Assembly (NCBI RefSeq): GCF_000716785.1
Contig: NZ_JNYY01000014.1
Location: forward strand, 1 to 64,000
Direction: 5' to 3'
Length of the DNA: 64,000 nucleotides
Source: Amycolatopsis vancoresmycina
GTDB lineage: Bacteria > Actinomycetota > Actinomycetes > Mycobacteriales > Pseudonocardiaceae
Part shown: positions 47,528 to 56,296 of the stretch, piece after piece
Position numbering within the stretch: the stretch's first letter is position 1
Layout: every line of letters starts with the position of its first letter
Notes under the pieces: generated by a model
What the model was told of the DNA's origin: nothing
What the model saw: only the letters and a program-made list of their open reading frames with translations
The model's database searches: none
Position numbers and translations under genes: made by a program

Positions 47528-48517
47528 GTGACCCCTACTTCGGCGCAGGACATCCGGGACGCGGCCGCCCTGCTCGCGGCGGCAACCGACGTGACGATCC
47601 TCGGCCACGTGCGGCCGGACGCGGACGCGCTGGGCAGCGCGCTCGCCCTCGGCCGGGCCCTGCGGCAGCGCGGGGCGAAGGTGCGTGTCTCCTTCGGCGA
47701 GCCGGACGAAGCACCGGAGACGCTGCGGTGGCTCGACGAGGACGGCCTGCTCACCCACCCGGACGACCTCCCGGACACCGAGGCGCTGCTCGTGTGCGTC
47801 GACACGCCGACGCCGAAGCGGCTGGGCCGGCTCGCCGGGCGCGTCGAGCTCGCCGGCGCGGTGCTGGTGATCGACCACCACGCGACCAACACCTTCTACG
47901 GCACCTGCCACGTCGTCGACGAGACGGCCGAAGCCAGCGCGGTCCTGGTGTTCCGGATCCTCGACGCGATGGGGATCGAGCCGGACGAGCCGATCGCGCG
48001 CGGGATCTACGCGGGGATCGTCACCGACACGAGCGGGTTCCGCCGGGCGAGCCCGGAGACGCACCGGATGGCGGCCCGGCTGCTGGCGGCCGGGGCGGAC
48101 CCGGAGGTGATCGTGCGGCGGATCGTCGACGAGCGGCCGTTCACCTGGCTGCCGATGCTGTCGTCGGTGCTGCGCGAAGCCCGGCTGGAGCCGGAAGCCG
48201 CGCAGGGCCGCGGGTTCGTGCACGCGGTGGTGCCCCTCGAAGCCGCGCGCACGGTCCGTGGCGAGGAGGTCGAGTCGGTCATCGACGTCGTCCGCTCGGT
48301 GCGCGAGGCGGCGGTCGCGGCCGTGCTCAAACAGGACCCGGCGCAGCCGGATCAGTGGCAGATTTCGTTGCGCAGCATCGGGATCGACGTCTCGGCGGTG
48401 GCGGCGGAGTTCGGCGGCGGCGGGCACCGGCAGGCCGCCGGGTGCACCATCGCGGGTTCGGCGGACGAGGTCGTGGCGGGGTTGCGCGAAGCGCTGGAGC
48501 GGGCGCCGCTGCTCTAG
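47528..48517 (+). CDS. nrnA: Bifunctional oligoribonuclease/PAP phosphatase NrnA (DHH family)
   Basis: 329 residues. DHH motifs TILGHVRPDADALGSALALG (Asp31, Asp33), VCVDTPTPKRL, LVIDHHATNTFYG and AGIVTDTSGFRRASPETHRM. The DHHA1 end is VAAEFGGGGHRQAAGCTIAG. It degrades nano-RNA and pAp, or c-di-AMP breakdown products. GTG start. Its position between rbfA and dinF matches the mycobacterial order. Confidence 0.95.
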   Translation: MTPTSAQDIRDAAALLAAATDVTILGHVRPDADALGSALALGRALRQRGAKVRVSFGEPDEAPETLRWLDEDGLLTHPDDLPDTEALLVCVDTPTPKRLGRLAGRVELAGAVLVIDHHATNTFYGTCHVVDETAEASAVLVFRILDAMGIEPDEPIARGIYAGIVTDTSGFRRASPETHRMAARLLAAGADPEVIVRRIVDERPFTWLPMLSSVLREARLEPEAAQGRGFVHAVVPLEAARTVRGEEVESVIDVVRSVREAAVAAVLKQDPAQPDQWQISLRSIGIDVSAVAAEFGGGGHRQAAGCTIAGSADEVVAGLREALERAPLL

Positions 48518-48527
48518 GCTGGGCGCG

Positions 48528-49685
48528 GTGGTGGTGCGCTTCGACGAGGAGTTGCTGAAGGACCCGGTGTGCGCGTACGCGCGGCTGCGCGCGGAAGGCC
48601 CGGTGCACCGCGCCGAGGCGCCCGACGGCTCGGCGGTCTGGCTGGTCACCGGCTACGACGACGTCCGCGCCGGCCTCGCCGACCCGCGGCTGTCGCTGGA
48701 CAAGGCGCACTCGGCCACCGGGTACCGCGGGCTGGCGCTGCCGCCCGCGCTGGACCGGAACCTGCTCAACCTGGACGCGCCGGAGCACACCCGGCTGCGG
48801 CGGATCCTGGGCCGCGCGTTCACGCCGCGCCGGGTGGCGGCGTTGCGGCCGGTGGTCGAGGACATCGCGGGTTCGCTGGCCGACGCGGTGACGGGCGAGG
48901 ACCTGCTCGCCGAGTTCTGCGTGCCGCTGCCCATCCGGGTGATCTGCGAGCTGCTCGGCGTCCCGCCCGCCGACGTCACGGAGTTCCGCTCGTGGACCGA
49001 CGCGGTCCTGGTGCCGGCCGATCCCGGGCGGGCCCGCTCGGCGATGGGCTCGTTGTACGCGTTCCTGACGTCGCTGGCCGCGGCGAAGCGGGCGTCGCCG
49101 GGCGAGGACCTGCTGAGCGTCGTCGCGGACTCGCTGAGCGCCGACGAGATGCTGAGCGCGGCCTTCCTGCTGCTGCTCGCCGGGTACGAGAACGTCGTGC
49201 ACGTGCTCGGCAACGGCCTGGCCGAGCTGCTGTCCCGCGGCCTCGCGCCGACGTCGTCCACTGTGGACGAAATGGTCCGGCACGCCTCGCCGCTGCAGCT
49301 GGCGATCCGGCGGTTCACGCGGGAGGACGTGGAAATCGGCGGGACCACGATCCCAGCCGGGGAGACGGTGATGCTGGCCGTGGCCGCCGCCCACCGCGAC
49401 CCGTCGGTGTTCCCCGACGCCGACGTCTTCGATCCTTCGCGAGCCGAGAACCCGCACGTCGGGTTCGGGTTCGGGCCGCACTTCTGCCTGGGCGCGCCGC
49501 TGGCCCGGCTGGAGCTCGAAGTGGGGCTCGGCGCCTTGTTCTCGCGGTACCCGGCGATGGCGCTCGCCGTGCCGTACGCGGAGCTGGAGTGGCGCTCGGC
49601 GTTCCGGAGCCGGTCGCTGCGGGCCTTGCCGGTGCGGCTGTCCGGACGCTTCCCGCAGTCCGGAACTGTCGGTGGTGGCGGTTAG
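48528..49685 (+). CDS. Cytochrome P450
   Basis: 385 residues. Heme motif GFGFGPHFCLGAPLAR with Cys320, ExxR in VDEMVRHAS, and LNLDAPEHTRLRRILGRAFT. The I-helix reads LLLLAGYENVVHVLGNG, lacking the usual acid-Thr pair used for O2 activation (Asn-Val instead of Thr-Thr). Substrate unknown. Three GTG codons at 48528, 48531 and 48534 are candidate starts. It is inserted between nrnA and dinF and is not part of the usual cluster. Confidence 0.92.
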   Translation: MVVRFDEELLKDPVCAYARLRAEGPVHRAEAPDGSAVWLVTGYDDVRAGLADPRLSLDKAHSATGYRGLALPPALDRNLLNLDAPEHTRLRRILGRAFTPRRVAALRPVVEDIAGSLADAVTGEDLLAEFCVPLPIRVICELLGVPPADVTEFRSWTDAVLVPADPGRARSAMGSLYAFLTSLAAAKRASPGEDLLSVVADSLSADEMLSAAFLLLLAGYENVVHVLGNGLAELLSRGLAPTSSTVDEMVRHASPLQLAIRRFTREDVEIGGTTIPAGETVMLAVAAAHRDPSVFPDADVFDPSRAENPHVGFGFGPHFCLGAPLARLELEVGLGALFSRYPAMALAVPYAELEWRSAFRSRSLRALPVRLSGRFPQSGTVGGGG

Positions 49686-49695
49686 AGTCCGGTTC

Positions 49696-51018
49696 GTGGT
49701 GAATGTGGAGGAGACCGAGCGGGTTCCGGCCAAGCGCGTGCTGGGGCTGGCCGTGCCCGCGCTGGGGGTGCTGGCCGCCGAGCCGCTGTACGTGCTGGTC
49801 GACACGGCCGTGGTCGGTCACCTCGACGCGCTGTCGCTGGCCGGGCTCGCGCTCGGCGGCGTCGTGCTGGCCCAGGTGTCGAGCCAGCTGACGTTCCTGT
49901 CGTACGGCACGACGTCCCGCACCGCCCGGCTGCACGGCGCCGGCCGCCGGGCCGACGCGGTCCGCGAAGGCGTGCAGGCGACGTGGCTGGCGGTGTTCGT
50001 CGGGCTCGTCGTGCTGGCCGCCGGGCAGCTGCTGGCCTGGCCGATCGCGCGGGTGCTGTCGGGCAGTGACGAGATCGCCTCGGCCGCCGTGTCGTGGGTG
50101 CGGATCGCGCTGTTCGGGGCGCCGCTGATCCTGGTCACGATGGCCGGCAACGGCTGGATGCGCGGGGTGCAGGACGCCGCGAAGCCGTTGCGGTACGTGC
50201 TGGCGGGCAACGGCATCTCGGCCGTGCTGTGCCCGGTGCTCGTGTACTGGGCCGGGCTGGGCCTGGAGGGGTCGGCGATCGCGAACGTCGTCGCGCAGGT
50301 GATCTCGGCGTCGCTGTTCTTCGCGGCGCTGGTGCGCGAGAAGGTGGGTCTGCGGCCGGACTTCAAGGTGATGCTCGCCCAGCTCGGCCTGGGCCGCGAC
50401 CTGGTGCTGCGCAGCCTGGCGTTCCAGGCGTGCTTCATCTCGGCGGCGGCCGTCGCGGCCCGGACGTCGACCGAGGCGGTCGGGGCGCACCAGGTGGTGC
50501 TGCAGCTGTGGACGTTCCTGGCGCTGGTGCTGGACTCGGTGGCGATCGCCGCGCAGTCGCTGGTCGGGGCGGCGCTGGGGGCGGGCTCGGCGCGGCAGGC
50601 GCGCGGGGTCGCGTCGCAGATCACCGGGTACGGGCTGCTGCTGGGGTGCTTCCTGTGCGTGCTGTTCGCGGCGTTGTCGTGGGTGCTGCCGCACGCGTTC
50701 ACGTCCGACCCGGGCGTGCTGGCGGAGATCCCGCACGCCTGGTGGTTCTTCGTGGCCCTGCAGCCGATCGCGGGGGTGGTCTTCGCCCTGGACGGCGTCC
50801 TGCTCGGCGCGGGCGACGCGGCCTTCCTCCGCAACGCGACCCTCGGCAGCGCGGCCCTCGGCTTCCTCCCGCTGATCTGGGCGTCCCTCGGCTTCGGCTG
50901 GGGCCTCACAGGCATCTGGACCGGCCTCTCCCTCTTCATGCTCCTCCGCCTGGCCGCGGTCCTGGCCCGCTGGCGCTCCGGAAACTGGGCGGTGACCGGC
51001 GCCACCCGCCCGGCGTGA
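49696..51018 (+). CDS. dinF: MATE family efflux transporter DinF
   Basis: 440 residues with twelve predicted membrane spans. KRVLGLAVPALGVLAAEPLY, VDTAVVGHLDALSLAGLALG, SFLSYGTTSRTAR-type loop (LTFLSYGTTSRTARLHGAGR) and GNGWMRGVQDAAKPLRYVLA. H+ or Na+ coupled export of cationic or lipid-like compounds. GTG at 49696 or 49699. Its TGA stop lies inside the first unit of a 21-bp repeat array. Confidence 0.93.
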   Translation: MVNVEETERVPAKRVLGLAVPALGVLAAEPLYVLVDTAVVGHLDALSLAGLALGGVVLAQVSSQLTFLSYGTTSRTARLHGAGRRADAVREGVQATWLAVFVGLVVLAAGQLLAWPIARVLSGSDEIASAAVSWVRIALFGAPLILVTMAGNGWMRGVQDAAKPLRYVLAGNGISAVLCPVLVYWAGLGLEGSAIANVVAQVISASLFFAALVREKVGLRPDFKVMLAQLGLGRDLVLRSLAFQACFISAAAVAARTSTEAVGAHQVVLQLWTFLALVLDSVAIAAQSLVGAALGAGSARQARGVASQITGYGLLLGCFLCVLFAALSWVLPHAFTSDPGVLAEIPHAWWFFVALQPIAGVVFALDGVLLGAGDAAFLRNATLGSAALGFLPLIWASLGFGWGLTGIWTGLSLFMLLRLAAVLARWRSGNWAVTGATRPA

Positions 51019-51091
51019 TGCCCGCTCGATCACGCGTAATGCCCCGCCCATCACGCGTGTGACCCCGCTGAGCACGGGTGATGCCCGTTAC
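51008..51091. repeat. 21-bp-period repeat array
   Basis: Four units: GTGATGCCC at 51015 and again at 51078 (63 bp apart), with ATCACGCGT at 51029 and 51050 and AGCACGGGTGATGCCC at 51071, all in one 21-bp phase. The dinF stop codon is part of the first unit. No inverted half is seen here. Beyond it, to 51208, nothing clear is visible except the ribosome site of the next gene. Confidence 0.85.
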
Positions 51092-51208
51092 CTGTGGGCA
51101 AAACCACCCGGGCCGCGGCTATGGTTCGAGGTTGCTTAGGCGATACAAGTAGTAGGGACGGCAGCGTGGGCGTCCTGCGCCCCAAACCGCCCAACCCTGG
51201 AGGACCCT

Positions 51209-52531
51209 TTGCCCGCCACCGGCCGTGCCACCGCCCGGTCCTGGCTGATCTGGCTCGCCGCCGTCACCGTCTACCTCCTCGCCGTCTTCCACCGGACGTC
51301 CTTCGGCGTCGCCGGGCTGCAGGCCGCCGAACGCTTCGGCGTCGGTGCCGCCGCGCTCGGCACGTTCACCGTCCTGCAGGTCGGCGTCTACGCCGCGATG
51401 CAGATCCCGACCGGCGTCCTGGTCGACCGCTACGGTCCCCGCCGCGTCCTCACCGTCGCCGTGCTGGTCCTCGGCGCCGGCCAGCTCCTGCTCGGCGTCG
51501 CCCACTCCTACGGCCTCGGCCTGCTCGCCCGCGGCGTACTCGGCCTCGGCGACGCGCTCACCTTCGTCAGTGTCCTGCGCCTGGTCGCCGCCCACTTCCC
51601 GGGCCGCCAGTACGCGCTCCTGACGTCGTTCACCGCCGCCGTCGGCTACATCGGCAACCTCGCCGCCACCGTCCCGCTGGCCCTCGTCCTCGACAGCGCC
51701 GGCTGGACCCCGACCTTCCTCGCGGTCGGCGCCGTCACCGTCCTCTACACCGTGGTCGTGACGCTCCGGGTCCGCGACGTCCCGGCGGGCACCCCCGAGC
51801 CCGCCCGCGAAGCCGTCCGCCCCCGCGAGCTCGCCGGCCGGGTCGCCGAGGCCTGGCGGACGCCGGGGACGCGCCTGGGCTTCTGGGTCCACTTCAGCAC
51901 GATGTTCGCCCCGAACGCCCTGACGCTGCTCTGGGGCGTCCCGTGGCTGGTCCAGGGCCAGGGGCAGTCGAAGGCCACCGCGAGCGCGATGCTCACGGTG
52001 TTCGTCTTCGGCTCGATGGCGGGCGGCCCGCTGCTCGGTGGCCTGATCGGCCGCCGCCCGTCGCTGCGGATGCCGCTGGTCGGCGGCTACATCGGCGGGG
52101 CCGTGCTGGTCTGGGCGGTGCTGCTGGGCTGGCCGGGGCAGGTGCCGCTGCCGGTGCTGGTGCCCGCGTTCGCCTTCCTCGCGCTCGGCGGCCCGGCCTC
52201 GATGATCGGCTTCGCGCTGGCCCGCGACTACAACCCGCTCAGCCGCGTCGGCACGGCGACCGGCGTGGTCAACGTCGGCGGCTTCGTGGCGACGACGATC
52301 GCCGCGCTCGCGGTCGGCGTGCTCCTGCAGTGGACGGGCGGCAGCTTCCGGCTGTCGCTGCTGGCGCTGGTCGCGGTGCTGGCCTTCGGCACGGTCCGGA
52401 TGCTCGTGTGGTGGCGCCGGACCCGAACGCACCTGTTCCTCGCCGAGGCCCGCGGCGAAGAGCTGCCGGTCCGCATCACCCGCCGCCGCTGGGACGCCGC
52501 CCTCCCGGAGACGCCGATCGTCGCCGCCTGA
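51209..52531 (+). CDS. MFS transporter
   Basis: 440 residues with twelve spans. WLIWLAAVTVYLLAVFHRTS, GLQAAERFGVGAAALGTFTV, GVLVDRYGPRRVLTVAVLVL (loop 2-3 motif), GLIGRRPSLRMPLVGGYIGG and ALARDYNPLSRVGTATGVVN. Substrate unknown; nitrate/nitrite-like and sugar-like carriers share this layout. TTG start at 51209 is chosen because GGAGGA precedes it and no better start exists. The C-terminal 50 residues are cytosolic and Arg-rich. Confidence 0.9.
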   Translation: MPATGRATARSWLIWLAAVTVYLLAVFHRTSFGVAGLQAAERFGVGAAALGTFTVLQVGVYAAMQIPTGVLVDRYGPRRVLTVAVLVLGAGQLLLGVAHSYGLGLLARGVLGLGDALTFVSVLRLVAAHFPGRQYALLTSFTAAVGYIGNLAATVPLALVLDSAGWTPTFLAVGAVTVLYTVVVTLRVRDVPAGTPEPAREAVRPRELAGRVAEAWRTPGTRLGFWVHFSTMFAPNALTLLWGVPWLVQGQGQSKATASAMLTVFVFGSMAGGPLLGGLIGRRPSLRMPLVGGYIGGAVLVWAVLLGWPGQVPLPVLVPAFAFLALGGPASMIGFALARDYNPLSRVGTATGVVNVGGFVATTIAALAVGVLLQWTGGSFRLSLLALVAVLAFGTVRMLVWWRRTRTHLFLAEARGEELPVRITRRRWDAALPETPIVAA

Positions 52532-52705
52532 TCCGGCACAACCGCGCACCCGCGGCGCTCGCAGGCGGGCACGGCCCGCGAGCCACCGGCACCCGCCAGG
52601 TGAGCGCAGGAAGGCCATCCGGGCCCGGGTAGGCGATCGCCCCCTGCCCGGCGGCAGGCGAGCGGCCTGATCGATCCGCAATCGGCGGCCAGTAGGGTTT
52701 GCCGC

Positions 52706-53611
52706 GTGTCGAGCCCGAAACCGCCCCGCCGTCCCGCCCCGCCTCCCGGCCTGCTCATCGTCGACAAGCCCGCCGGCATGACGTCGCACGACGTCGTCGC
52801 CCGCGCGCGGCGGATCATGGGGACCCGCAAGGTCGGGCACGCCGGCACGCTCGACCCGATGGCGACCGGCGTGCTGGTGCTCGGCATCGAGCGCGCCACC
52901 AAGCTGCTCGGGCACCTGGCCCTGGACCGCAAGACCTACCTGGCCACGCTCAGCCTCGGCAGCAGCACCACGACCGACGACGCCGAAGGCGAAGTCCTCA
53001 CGACCGCGGACACGAAGCACACGACCGACGAGGCCATCGCCAACGGCGTCGAGAAGCTCACCGGCGACATCCAGCAGGTGCCCAGCGCGGTCAGCGCGGT
53101 CAAGATCGACGGCAAGCGCGCCTACGCCCGCGTCCGCGCCGGCGAGGACGTCGTCATCCCGGCCCGCCCGGTCACCGTCTACCGCTTCGACGTCCTCGCC
53201 GTCCGCCACGAGGACGACCACGTCGAGGTCGACGCCGTGGTCGAGTGCTCCTCCGGCACCTACGTCCGCGCCCTCGCCCGGGACCTCGGTGCGGACCTCG
53301 GCGTCGGCGGCCACCTGCAGGCGCTCCGGCGCACCACCGTCGGCCCCTTCACCCTCGCCAAGGCGAAAACCCTCGACCAGCTCGAAGAGCAGCCCGAACT
53401 GAGCCTCGACCTCGACGCCGCCGTCGCCGCGGCCTTCCCGAGGCGCGACCTCGACGCCGCGACGGCGAAGGCGGTCCGCCACGGCCAGCGCATCCCGGCG
53501 GCGGGCGTCGAAGGCACCTACGGGCTCTTCGGACCCGACGGCCGGGTGCTCGCACTGGCCGCCGACGAACAAGGCGTGTCCCGCGCGGTTGTCGTGTTGC
53601 TGCCCGCCTAG
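52706..53611 (+). CDS. truB: tRNA pseudouridine-55 synthase TruB
   Basis: 301 residues. GLLIVDKPAGMTSHDVVARA, RKVGHAGTLDPMATGVLVLG with catalytic Asp50, RKTYLATLSLGSSTTTDDAE, VPSAVSAVKIDGKRAYARVR and CSSGTYVRALARDLGADLGV. The C-terminal TruB_C/PUA-like domain is present. It makes the universal T-loop pseudouridine. GTG start. The 174-bp region before it shows no clear promoter. Confidence 0.96.
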   Translation: MSSPKPPRRPAPPPGLLIVDKPAGMTSHDVVARARRIMGTRKVGHAGTLDPMATGVLVLGIERATKLLGHLALDRKTYLATLSLGSSTTTDDAEGEVLTTADTKHTTDEAIANGVEKLTGDIQQVPSAVSAVKIDGKRAYARVRAGEDVVIPARPVTVYRFDVLAVRHEDDHVEVDAVVECSSGTYVRALARDLGADLGVGGHLQALRRTTVGPFTLAKAKTLDQLEEQPELSLDLDAAVAAAFPRRDLDAATAKAVRHGQRIPAAGVEGTYGLFGPDGRVLALAADEQGVSRAVVVLLPA

Positions 53612-53638
53612 GGTGGGTTCGAGAGACGGGAGTGTGAC

Positions 53639-54622
53639 GTGCTGCGGTGGCGTGGACTGGGGGACCTCCCCGGCAGCTGGGGCCGGTGCGTGGTCACCAT
53701 CGGCGTGTTCGACGGTGTCCACCGCGGGCACCAGGAGCTGATCAGCCGGACGGTGGCGGCGGCGGCCGAGCGCGGCCTGCCGGGCGTGATGCTGACCTTC
53801 GACCCGCACCCGTCCGAGGTGCTGCGCCCGGGCAGCCACCCGGCCCAGCTCACGACGCTGCGGCGCAAGGCCGAGATCGTCGAGAGCCTCGGCATCGACG
53901 TCTTCTGCGTGCTGCCGTTCACCCTCGAGCTGTCCCGGCTGCTGCCGGAGGAGTTCGTGCACGAGGTGCTGGTCGACCGGCTGCACGCGGCCGCGGTGAT
54001 CGTCGGCGACAACTTCACCTTCGGCGCCAAGGCGGCCGGCAACGTCGAGCTGCTGCGCACCCTCGGCCGCCGGTTCGGCTTCGCCGCGTACGGCGCCGAG
54101 CTGCAGGGCAAGGAACTGTCCCAAGAGGACCAGTCGGCCATCACCTTCTCGAGCACCTACGTCCGGTCTTGCATCGACGCCGGTGACGTCGTCGCCGCGG
54201 CCGAAGCGCTCGGCCGCCCGCACCGCCTCGAAGGCATCGTCGTGCGCGGTGTCGGCCGCGGCCACGACCTGGGCTACCCGACGGCGAACCTGTCGACGCC
54301 GCGGTTCGCCGCCGTCCCGGCCGACGGCGTCTACAGCGCCTGGTTCACCCGTTCGGCTGACCCCCAGCGCCGGCTGCGCGCGGCCGTCTCGGTGGGCACC
54401 AACCCGACGTTCTCCGGGCGCGAGCGGACCGTCGAGGCGTTCGTCCTCGACGTCGACGAGGACTTCTACGGCCAGCACGTGGCCATCGACTTCGTGACGC
54501 GGCTGCGCGACCAGGTGCGCTTCGCCGACTCGGCCGGGCTCGTCGCGCAGATCGACGACGACGTGGTGGCGACGAGAAAGGCACTCGAACTGCCCCCGGA
54601 CGCCCTGACCGGGGACGAATAG
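53639..54622 (+). CDS. ribF: Bifunctional riboflavin kinase/FAD synthetase
   Basis: 327 residues. FAD synthetase part: VVTIGVFDGVHRGHQELISR, MLTFDPHPSEVLRPGSHPAQ, VGDNFTFGAKAAG and ITFSSTYVRSCIDAGDV. Flavokinase part from about 185: GVGRGHDLGYPTANLS, GVYSAWFTRS and GTNPTFSGRERTVEAFVLDV. It makes FMN and FAD. GTG with GGGAGTG upstream, 27 bp after truB. No FMN riboswitch is seen. Confidence 0.96.
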   Translation: MLRWRGLGDLPGSWGRCVVTIGVFDGVHRGHQELISRTVAAAAERGLPGVMLTFDPHPSEVLRPGSHPAQLTTLRRKAEIVESLGIDVFCVLPFTLELSRLLPEEFVHEVLVDRLHAAAVIVGDNFTFGAKAAGNVELLRTLGRRFGFAAYGAELQGKELSQEDQSAITFSSTYVRSCIDAGDVVAAAEALGRPHRLEGIVVRGVGRGHDLGYPTANLSTPRFAAVPADGVYSAWFTRSADPQRRLRAAVSVGTNPTFSGRERTVEAFVLDVDEDFYGQHVAIDFVTRLRDQVRFADSAGLVAQIDDDVVATRKALELPPDALTGDE

Positions 54623-54701
54623 GGGATTACGCGTTCACGCACGTGACAGCGATGGCAAGATGCCTACCGGACTGTGCACGGGGTTTAGGGGAGCGGAACT
54701 G

Positions 54702-55175
54702 GTGGAGGACCACAAGATCGTCCAGCGGAACATCGCGTTGCAGCGCGAGTGGTACGGGGAGCCGCTCGGCGACCGCGTGCGCCGGCTCGTCGTCGCGTTC
54801 GACGTTTCGCAGGCGTTCCTGGCCGAAGTCCTCGGGATCAGCGCCCCCATGCTCAGCCAGGTGATGAGCGGGCGGCGGGCGAAGATCGGCAACCCGGTGG
54901 TGCTGGCCAGGATGATCATGCTCGAGCGCAAGATCCTGGTGCCCGAGGTCGCCGCGGGCAACCGCGAGGCGATGCTGGCCGCGATGGAGGACGTCCGCGA
55001 CTCCCGGCCCACCGTCGGCCGCGACAACATCCCGGTGGTCAACGAAGACCAGAAGGTCCTCGCCTACCTGCGCGACCTGGCCGAGGACGAGGACCTGGGC
55101 GAGGCCGCCAAGCGCCTCGACGACGAGTTCCCGGCCATCGCCGACCTGCTCCGCCGGGCGGGCAACGGCTCCTGA
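54702..55175 (+). CDS. XRE-type DNA-binding protein
   Basis: 157 residues. HTH at about 25-75: GDRVRRLVVAFDVSQAFLAE, VLGISAPMLSQVMSGRRAKI. The remainder is helical and acidic (EDQKVLAYLRDLAEDEDLGE). GTG at 54702 with GGGGAG eight bases upstream is preferred to ATG at 54660. TGA shares its A with the ATG of the next gene. Possible local regulator of the ribF-rpsO region; target unknown. Confidence 0.82.
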   Translation: MEDHKIVQRNIALQREWYGEPLGDRVRRLVVAFDVSQAFLAEVLGISAPMLSQVMSGRRAKIGNPVVLARMIMLERKILVPEVAAGNREAMLAAMEDVRDSRPTVGRDNIPVVNEDQKVLAYLRDLAEDEDLGEAAKRLDDEFPAIADLLRRAGNGS

Positions 55176-55675
55176 TGCCGGTCCTGTTCAGCGCGCTGCT
55201 GCCGCCGGACGACGTCCGCGAGGCGATCGCCGGCGCCCTGGGCGAGCCGGACGGCCTCCGCTGGGAGCCGCCGGAGCGCTGGCACATCACCCTCGCCTAC
55301 TACGGGCCGGACGACGTCGAGACCCGCGCCGCCTGGCTGGGCGAGCGGCTGGCCGGCCGCCCGGCCGTCGACGTCCGGCTGGAAAAGGCCGCGACGTTCC
55401 CCGGGGTGCTGTGGTTGACTGTCGCCGGACCGGAGCTGACGCCGCTCGCGCACGCCGCGGGCGCCGGCGCCGAACCGAGGCCCTACCGGGCCCACCTGAC
55501 GCTCGCGCGGTTCCCCCGGGAAGAACCCGGGCTCGCCGGGCGTTGGACCAGGCGTCTCGCGAACTTCACGAGCCGGTGGTGGCCTGCCACCGAGGTGGCG
55601 CTGATGACCAGCGAGCGTGCGCCGGGTGGTCCCCGGTACCGGGTGGCCAGGGCCTTCGCGCTGGACCGCGGCTGA
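55175..55675 (+). CDS. thpR: RNA 2',3'-cyclic phosphodiesterase / 2'-5' RNA ligase (2H family)
   Basis: 166 residues. The two HxTx motifs of the 2H phosphoesterases are present: RWHITLAYYGPDDVETRA (first) and RAHLTLARFPREE (second). The fold continues with PGVLWLTVAG and a C-terminal GGPRYRVARAFALDRG. It hydrolyses 2',3'-cyclic RNA ends. ATG overlaps the preceding stop by one base (TGATG). Confidence 0.9.
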   Translation: MPVLFSALLPPDDVREAIAGALGEPDGLRWEPPERWHITLAYYGPDDVETRAAWLGERLAGRPAVDVRLEKAATFPGVLWLTVAGPELTPLAHAAGAGAEPRPYRAHLTLARFPREEPGLAGRWTRRLANFTSRWWPATEVALMTSERAPGGPRYRVARAFALDRG

Positions 55676-55807
55676 AGAGCCTGTTCAGCGGGCTGGTAAC
55701 CTCAACGATCGGGTCCGGCTGCAGTCCGTGGCGGCCGTGACCGTCTTCCCGGCGTGCATCCACGTCCGGGGCCGCACGGCACTGATTATCTGCGAGGAGC
55801 AACACAA

Positions 55808-56077
55808 GTGGCGCTGTCCACCGAAGAGAAGAAGTCGATCCTGGCCGAGTACGGCGTGCACGACTCGGACACCGGATCCCCCGAGGCCCAGGTGGCGCTG
55901 CTCACCAAGCGCATCGTCGGCCTCACCGAGCACCTCAAGGCTCACAAGCACGACCACCACTCGCGTCGCGGGCTCCTGCTGCTGGTCGGCCGTCGCCGCC
56001 GGCTGCTGAACTACGTGATGAAGGTGGACATCGAGCGTTACCGTGCGCTGATCCAGCGCCTCGGCCTGCGCCGATAG
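55808..56077 (+). CDS. rpsO: 30S ribosomal protein S15
   Basis: 89 residues, full length. ALSTEEKKSILAEYGVHDSD, TGSPEAQVALLTKRIVGLTE, HLKAHKHDHHSRRGLLLLVG and RRRRLLNYVMKVDIERYRAL. GTG at 55808 with GAGGAG eight bases upstream. The 132-bp leader may carry the usual S15 autoregulatory structure, not resolved by eye. It is followed by a strong hairpin and then pnp, the classic order. Confidence 0.98.
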   Translation: MALSTEEKKSILAEYGVHDSDTGSPEAQVALLTKRIVGLTEHLKAHKHDHHSRRGLLLLVGRRRRLLNYVMKVDIERYRALIQRLGLRR

Positions 56078-56084
56078 CTTTACC

Positions 56085-56117
56085 CGAGGGGGAGTGACCA
56101 CAGGTCGCTCCCCCTCG
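56085..56117 (+). terminator. rpsO-pnp intergenic hairpin
   Basis: A 15-bp stem CGAGGGGGAGTGACC with GGTCGCTCCCCCTCG (one T-G pair) closes an ACA loop seven bases after the rpsO stop. There is no U-tract. It matches the place of the rpsO terminator and RNase processing site in other bacteria. Confidence 0.8.
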
Positions 56118-56171
56118 CCACAAACGGCGCGAGCGCGCCCGAGGGTCCGTCCGCCGGTCCTCGGTAGTGGT

Positions 56172-56191
56172 TCCCGGGAAGCGTCCCGGGA
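56172..56191 (+). promoter_or_regulatory. Small hairpin in pnp leader
   Basis: TCCCGGGA-AGCG-TCCCGGGA, an 8-bp stem with a four-base loop, 105 bp before the pnp ATG. It could be part of the RNase-cleaved leader through which PNPase controls its own message. Function inferred from place only. Confidence 0.45.
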
Positions 56192-56296
56192 GCTTCGATC
56201 GAAGACCGGCCTCATTCCTCGAGCGTCCTCAGGCGAAACGGGTCCCAGGGTGGGAGACTCGCGCCAGTAGAAGGAACTAAAGAGGAGACACACCCT

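Noticed and set aside
53612..53638. FMN riboswitch before ribF
   Set aside because: Only 27 bases separate truB and ribF, far too short for the FMN aptamer.
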